A DNA stretch of 50,276 nucleotides from Halomicronema sp. CCY15110 (GTDB lineage: Bacteria > Cyanobacteriota > Cyanobacteriia > Phormidesmidales > Phormidesmidaceae): assembly GCF_016888165.1 (NCBI RefSeq), contig NZ_JACSWC010000182.1, positions 1-50,276 on the forward strand. The letters run 5' to 3'. Below the pieces are notes generated by a model, which did not search any database, had not been told where the DNA came from, and saw nothing but the letters and a program-made list of their open reading frames with translations. The position numbers were made by a program, and so were the translations under genes. Below are positions 46,433-50,276 of this stretch, piece after piece; positions within the stretch are counted from its first letter, which is position 1, and every line of letters starts with the position of its first letter.

Positions 46433-46798
46433 CTATTGTGGAGTCACCATCTTGAGGCCCAGCAAAATCATGGCGACGCCAAATACCTGTCGCAATAATT
46501 GCTCTGGCAAATCAACAGCAAATTTTGCCCCAATTAATCCGCCAAACACAAACCCGAGACAAATCAGGCTGGCGGCTCGCACATCCACATAGCCTTGTTG
46601 AAAGTAAGTCCACGCCCCGAGTAAGCCAATGGGGGGCACTAACAGAGCCAGTGTCGTGCCTTGGGCATAATGTTGCGAAAACCCAAATAAATAAACCAAC
46701 GCGGGCGTGATCAAGACGCCCCCGCCGATGCCGATGAGACCGCTAAGCGTGCCGGCGCCCAGGCCCAACAGCAGAAACAGCAACAACTCTAGACCCAT
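46433..46798 (-). CDS. TSUP/TauE-SafE family half-size membrane exporter
   Basis: A 121-residue membrane protein with about four helices. The N-terminal GAGTLSGLIGIGGGVLITPALV is the hallmark of the TSUP (DUF81) family, which exports sulfite and organosulfonates or moves related anions. Full-length members are about 250 residues with two such halves, so this is a single-repeat form that would have to dimerise. GGAGG precedes ATG 46798. It lies 23 bases after phnE and just before phnM, so it is part of the operon. Substrate is unknown. Confidence 0.8.
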   Translation of the reverse strand: MGLELLLFLLLGLGAGTLSGLIGIGGGVLITPALVYLFGFSQHYAQGTTLALLVPPIGLLGAWTYFQQGYVDVRAASLICLGFVFGGLIGAKFAVDLPEQLLRQVFGVAMILLGLKMVTPQ

Positions 46799-46821
46799 GG
46801 CTGGAGTCCTCCGGATGAGGT

Positions 46822-47649
46822 TTATATGAGGGAATTGCGAATGCGAGCGGAAATCAGATCAATGATGCTGACCGTCACGACCAGGATAATAAGAATGGCA
46901 CACACCTCTGGATAATTAAAGGCGCGGAAGTTTTGGTAAAGGGCAATACCGATGCCCCCAGCCCCCACAATGCCGAGCACGGAGGCCGATCGCACATTGG
47001 CCTCAAAGCGATACAGCGTGAACGAAGTCCACAGGGGCAGCACCTGGGGCAGCACCCCAAAAATCACCTCTTGCAGTTTACTGGCTCCCGTGGCCCGAAT
47101 CCCTTCCACCGGGCCGAGGTCGATCGCCTCGACCGCTTCGGAAAAGAGCTTGCCAAGGGTGCCCGCCGTGTGGACAAATAGCGCCAGCACCCCCGCAAAC
47201 GGCCCCAAGCCCACCGCCACAATAAATACCAGCGCAAAGACCAGCTCGTTGATGGCGCGCATAGCGTCTAGCAGTCGTCGCACCGGGAACACCACCCACA
47301 GCGGGCAAATATTATGCGACGCCAAGATGGATAAGGGAATAGCCACAATCACCGCCAGCAGTGTGCCCCACAGGCCCATGGCAATCGTTTCCAACGTGGC
47401 CTGCAAGTAGTGCCACCCGTGGGTAAAGTCGGGCGGAAAAAACTTGCCGACGAGCGCCGCCATCGCCCCTAGACCGTTGCACAACTCGATGAAACTCAAG
47501 TCGCTGAGCCGACCGGTATAAATGAGAATGGCGATCGCCCCAACGATCGCCCCAATTCGCCCCACCGTCCAACGAGATCGGGCTTGGGCGAGAGCCGCGT
47601 GAACGGCGGCAGAATGTGAGGTAGTAGGAACAATGCGGGGGACTGGCAT
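46822..47649 (-). CDS. phnE: Phosphonate-type ABC permease PhnE
   Basis: The membrane subunit of the PhnCDE importer. About six hydrophobic helices. The EAA loop contacting the ATPase is EGIRATGASKLQEVIFGVLP. The C-terminal EANVRSASVLGIVGAGGIGI and the final LISARIRNSLI are family-typical. ATG 47649 is chosen (275 residues); the frame can extend upstream to 47733. It lies between phnD and a TSUP gene on the same strand. Substrate may be phosphonate, phosphite or similar anions. Confidence 0.9.
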   Translation of the reverse strand: MPVPRIVPTTSHSAAVHAALAQARSRWTVGRIGAIVGAIAILIYTGRLSDLSFIELCNGLGAMAALVGKFFPPDFTHGWHYLQATLETIAMGLWGTLLAVIVAIPLSILASHNICPLWVVFPVRRLLDAMRAINELVFALVFIVAVGLGPFAGVLALFVHTAGTLGKLFSEAVEAIDLGPVEGIRATGASKLQEVIFGVLPQVLPLWTSFTLYRFEANVRSASVLGIVGAGGIGIALYQNFRAFNYPEVCAILIILVVTVSIIDLISARIRNSLI

Positions 47650-47729
47650 AACGATTTCACAAGAGACAACAACAACCAGCAAAGTGCCACCCGAGACTGA
47701 GCAATGGCGGCTCAGGGAGTGAGAGCAAT

Positions 47730-48788
47730 TCAATTAGTTGCTGACTTCAGGGCTTCAAGTTGTTGATCCAACGCTTCCAGTTTGGCAGTTTTCGCCGCAG
47801 TGCTCAGCGCCGTCGCGTGCTTGATTGCAGCTTTTTGCTGCGCAATATCGAGGACGCGAATGGGGTGCCAGTCAGCGTCATCAGCCGGGTCAAACCTCGC
47901 CCAGCCCAGGGCGGCCAGAGTCGCCTCATCCTCGTAGTTATAAAAGAAGGCGCGCAACTGTGCTTTTAAGCAGTCGGGTAGCGCCGCCTGGTAAGCGATC
48001 GGGTCACGGGGAATCAGGGGGGAAGTCCAGATAATCTGGATCTGCTCAAAGGCTTCGGGGTCAGAGGCTTGCAGCCGAGCCAGGGCTTCACTGTTGTTCG
48101 TTGCCACATCAACTTGGTCGTGCGCCACGGCCTGGGCCGTCGCTTCGTGGCTACCGGCAAAAATCACTTCCCGAAAAGCCATCTCCGGAATGACACCCTG
48201 TTGAGCAAACACATAATAGTTGGGCACGAGGAAGCCCGAGGTGGAGTTGGGATCATTAAACGCCAAGGTCAAATCGGCGGCATGTTGGATGACATATGCG
48301 TCACCGTTGCCAGCTTCAATATCGATCGCCGCCAGGATCGGGTTCGCTTTATGGGTAATCAGATAGGCGTGGTACCCTCGGCTGCCGTCACGGGCCACCG
48401 TCTGGACAAAGGCTTCCGCGTCAGCCCGTTTAGCGGCTTCGATATAGGCTTTGCCGCCATACCAGGCAAGTTGAATTTTGCCCGCTCCCATCGCCTCGAT
48501 CACGCCCGCATAGTCAATGGCATAAAACCCGTTGACCGGACGCCCGAGCGCGACTGATAAGTCGGCCAAAAAGGGCTCCCACAGGGTTTGCAAGTTGCTC
48601 TGAGACTCCGTCGAAATGATCCCAAAATCAATTTCTGCGAGTTCGGGCGCACAGCTCGCTGCTGCCGCCGTTTCACCATCAGCGGCTGGGTTGGTCAGGG
48701 GCGGGGGCACACAACTGGTCAGCAACGCCATGCTGACTGCGGCCAACCCCAGTCGCGCCGTGCCGTTCGCCAATCCTGAAGTGTTCAT
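47730..48788 (-). CDS. phnD: Phosphonate-type solute-binding lipoprotein PhnD
   Basis: 352 residues. A lipoprotein signal ends at LLTSC, placing the lipidated Cys near residue 26. The mature protein shows IDFGIISTESQSNLQTLWEP, the LAWYGGKAYIEAA region and the family core FNDPNSTSGFLVPNYY, which binds the phosphonate oxygens. It continues VDVATNNSEALARLQ and WTSPLIPRDPIAY. The C-terminal helix is Ala/Lys-rich. The ligand is phosphonate, phosphite or a similar anion; PhnD, PtxB and HtxB are difficult to separate by eye. Confidence 0.9.
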   Translation of the reverse strand: MNTSGLANGTARLGLAAVSMALLTSCVPPPLTNPAADGETAAAASCAPELAEIDFGIISTESQSNLQTLWEPFLADLSVALGRPVNGFYAIDYAGVIEAMGAGKIQLAWYGGKAYIEAAKRADAEAFVQTVARDGSRGYHAYLITHKANPILAAIDIEAGNGDAYVIQHAADLTLAFNDPNSTSGFLVPNYYVFAQQGVIPEMAFREVIFAGSHEATAQAVAHDQVDVATNNSEALARLQASDPEAFEQIQIIWTSPLIPRDPIAYQAALPDCLKAQLRAFFYNYEDEATLAALGWARFDPADDADWHPIRVLDIAQQKAAIKHATALSTAAKTAKLEALDQQLEALKSATN

Positions 48789-48890
48789 GGCCCCCTCTCA
48801 GCTGCAATGGCAACGTTGTCTAGACTGCGCTCCTGAGAATCCGGGCCGCCTGGGTAGCTTAGCCAACTTGGGGCGACCCCTGAGTCCCTA

Positions 48891-49685
48891 TCAAGTCCTC
48901 GGCATGTCCCGCAGCACCAACTCTGGGGCCGCAGCGCCATAAATTTCCCCTAACATTGGGAGATCAAGGGCAGCGGTCGGGCCGTCAAATTGCACCATTC
49001 CGGCGCTCAAAGCGATCGCGCGATCGCAGTAACGACGCACCACCTGTACCTGGTGCAAAGACATCATCAGGGTAATCCCTTCGTCTTGATTCAGGCCCAT
49101 GAGTAATTCCATGACTTGGCAGGCCGAGGCCGGATCGAGGGAAGCAATGGGCTCATCTGCCAGAATAATTTGCGCGCCTTGCATCAGGCAACGGGCGATC
49201 GCAACTCGCTGTTGCTGTCCCCCTGACAGCACCCCTGCCCGTTTATGCGCCTGCTCTAAAATACCGACTCGCTCTAACGCCGCGAGGGCTTGCAACTTCT
49301 CTGCCTGGGAAAAGGATTGGACGAGCGATCGCCCCCATGACACCTGAGCGAGATTGCCCACCAACACATTTTCCAGCACCGTCAGCCGATTCACCAGATT
49401 GAACTGCTGAAAAATGAACCCAATGCGTCCCCGCCGCCGTCGTGCTTGGGCCTGCAACTTGCCGTCAATCTGTAGAGGACACCCCAAAATTTCGACCACC
49501 CCCTGATCCGCCACTTGCAACCCGTTGAGATTACGCAACAGCGTTGATTTACCGGCACCAGAAGCCCCGACCAAAGCCACCCGCTCGCCATCCTGCACTT
49601 GCAAGCTGACCTCCTGAAGGGCTGGCTGCCCCTGAAAAGATTGAGACAGTCGGCTGACATTGATGATGGGGGGCGCGGCATTCAT
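48891..49685 (-). CDS. phnC: Phosphonate-type ABC ATPase PhnC
   Basis: 264 residues. Walker A GASGAGKST, Q-loop region FIFQQFNLVNRLTV, signature LSGGQQQRVAIAR, Walker B IILADEPIASLD and switch His in MSLHQVQVV are all intact. The long insert after Walker A (QARRRRGRIGFIFQQ) is usual for PhnC. First gene of phnC-D-E-TSUP-phnM; 102 bases separate it from phnD. Upstream a single CTTAACTC (49699-49706, minus) recalls a Pho-box half-site, too weak to claim Pho control. Confidence 0.93.
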   Translation of the reverse strand: MNAAPPIINVSRLSQSFQGQPALQEVSLQVQDGERVALVGASGAGKSTLLRNLNGLQVADQGVVEILGCPLQIDGKLQAQARRRRGRIGFIFQQFNLVNRLTVLENVLVGNLAQVSWGRSLVQSFSQAEKLQALAALERVGILEQAHKRAGVLSGGQQQRVAIARCLMQGAQIILADEPIASLDPASACQVMELLMGLNQDEGITLMMSLHQVQVVRRYCDRAIALSAGMVQFDGPTAALDLPMLGEIYGAAAPELVLRDMPRT

Positions 49686-50062
49686 TCTCTAGTAATTCGA
49701 GTTAAGCGTGAGACGTGATTGATAGGTCTCTCGCTGTCACCGACGCTTGATCAAGGCGGCGATGGCAAGACTGGACAGGGAGAACATAGTTGGGAGCGAG
49801 GACTCGGGACTCAAATATAGTTGAGTGCATTATATCGAGAGCGGGCTTGACCAACTTCGTACAGTCAGTCAGCGCCAGCTTTTCAGGTGACGGCTATGGC
49901 CATGCGTCATCCCATAGCGCATGGCTGGGCTTCGGAATCGCTAGAGTTACCAGCTTTCCTGGCACCTTACTGCCTGGCGCAAGGTCCACTCAGGTTAAAC
50001 CGCAATCGCTTGATCAGGCCAGAAAGTGGCGATCGCTGACCATCAGTATGGGCCATGAGCGC
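49686..50062. other. Region upstream of the phn operon
   Basis: 377 bases before the MITE copy. A 91-codon plus-strand frame (49790-50065) has no protein-like features. A single Pho-box-like octamer CTTAACTC lies at 49699-49706 on the minus strand. No promoter was firmly placed. Confidence 0.4.
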
Positions 50063-50202
50063 TAAGTCGCTGGGCCTAATTAAACGGTAACCTGCTGGCT
50101 GATTTCGACTCCGCTCCATCAGCGATATGGTTTGGTAGGTCAGTAGTTGAGGGTTGAGCGGAGTCGAAACCCGTCTGTGAAATAATTGTGCCTACCTACT
50201 TA
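50063..50202. mobile_element. MITE-like element, copy 2
   Basis: About 140 bases in the same orientation as 21208-21356. Ends TAAGTCGCTGGGC and GCCTACCTACTTA are imperfect inverted repeats. The inner TTTCGACTCCGCTC pairs with its complement. The longest shared blocks are GAGGGTTGAGCGGAGTCGAA and AAATAATTGTGCCT. Confidence 0.7.
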
Positions 50203-50238
50203 GGGATCTGCAACTAAATAAAGTACCCGTTCAATCCG

Positions 50239-50276
50239 GTTTCGACTTCGCTCAACCTACCAGTATCGAAAGTTGA
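50239..50276. repeat. Partial further copy of the same repeat family
   Basis: CCGGTTTCGACTTCGCTCAA with CCTACC following matches one arm of the MITE inner inverted repeat with one change. It is cut by the window end. Confidence 0.5.

Noticed and set aside
49699-49706. Pho box upstream of the phn operon
   Set aside because: Only a single CTTAACTC octamer; a cyanobacterial Pho box needs tandem octamers.

Overview
The window is from a phycobilisome-bearing cyanobacterium. The HIP1 palindrome GCGATCGC and its cores occur throughout on both strands. An allophycocyanin-B gene (apcD) and a BicA-type bicarbonate transporter are present, and several genes look like cyanobacterial housekeeping or conserved hypothetical genes. 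Base composition is moderately GC-rich. No rRNA, tRNA or CRISPR array was seen. Genus cannot be fixed from the sequence alone.

Layout. 1-5040: a dispersed repeat, then an ergothioneine cluster (egtC-egtB-egtD) followed on the same strand by a PLP-dependent Orn/Lys/Arg-decarboxylase-family enzyme. 5370-9580: apcD with its terminator, a small conserved protein, a VOC-fold protein, a type I GAPDH, a tiny membrane protein and msrA. 9760-13900: a minus-strand operon of SulP transporter, tandem universal stress protein and bicA. 14310-15790: a VapBC-like toxin-antitoxin pair between two ~130-bp copies of the 3' end of a membrane protein gene. 15800-21030: cysteine desulfurase, RNase HI with an extra N-terminal domain, small hypotheticals, a methyltransferase, and a DUF1016/YhcG-type nuclease preceded by palindrome-bearing tandem repeats. 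21200-27590: a MITE-like element that supplies the stop codon of an ABC solute-binding lipoprotein, then lepA, a GAF histidine kinase and tyrA. 28000-37200: a pentapeptide-repeat protein, an unknown conserved protein, a DUF3574 protein, bioB, an RlmD-type 23S rRNA methyltransferase, and two tandem lpxD paralogues. 37680-45140: a broken Uma2 endonuclease gene, then a heavy-metal island: HME-RND pump, reduced adaptor-like protein, DUF4258/DUF2283 pair, OmpR-type regulator and histidine kinase. 45200-49690: phosphonate-type ABC operon phnC-phnD-phnE, a TSUP exporter and phnM. The window closes with a second MITE copy.

How the parts work together. The best regulatory signal is an 11-bp-period direct repeat (TTTCAT-N5-TTTCAT on the minus strand). 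It lies upstream of the response regulator gene and, with one mismatch, upstream of the adaptor gene of the RND pump. This suggests that the two-component system controls itself and the metal efflux genes. The SulP-Usp-BicA operon looks like an inorganic-carbon or anion uptake unit. The phn operon looks like reduced-phosphorus uptake plus one catabolic enzyme, with no C-P lyase core genes in view. The egt genes make an antioxidant thiol. Several stretches carry marks of genome plasticity: MITE copies, dispersed hairpin repeats, a 3'-end duplication around a toxin-antitoxin pair, and a frameshifted Uma2 gene.
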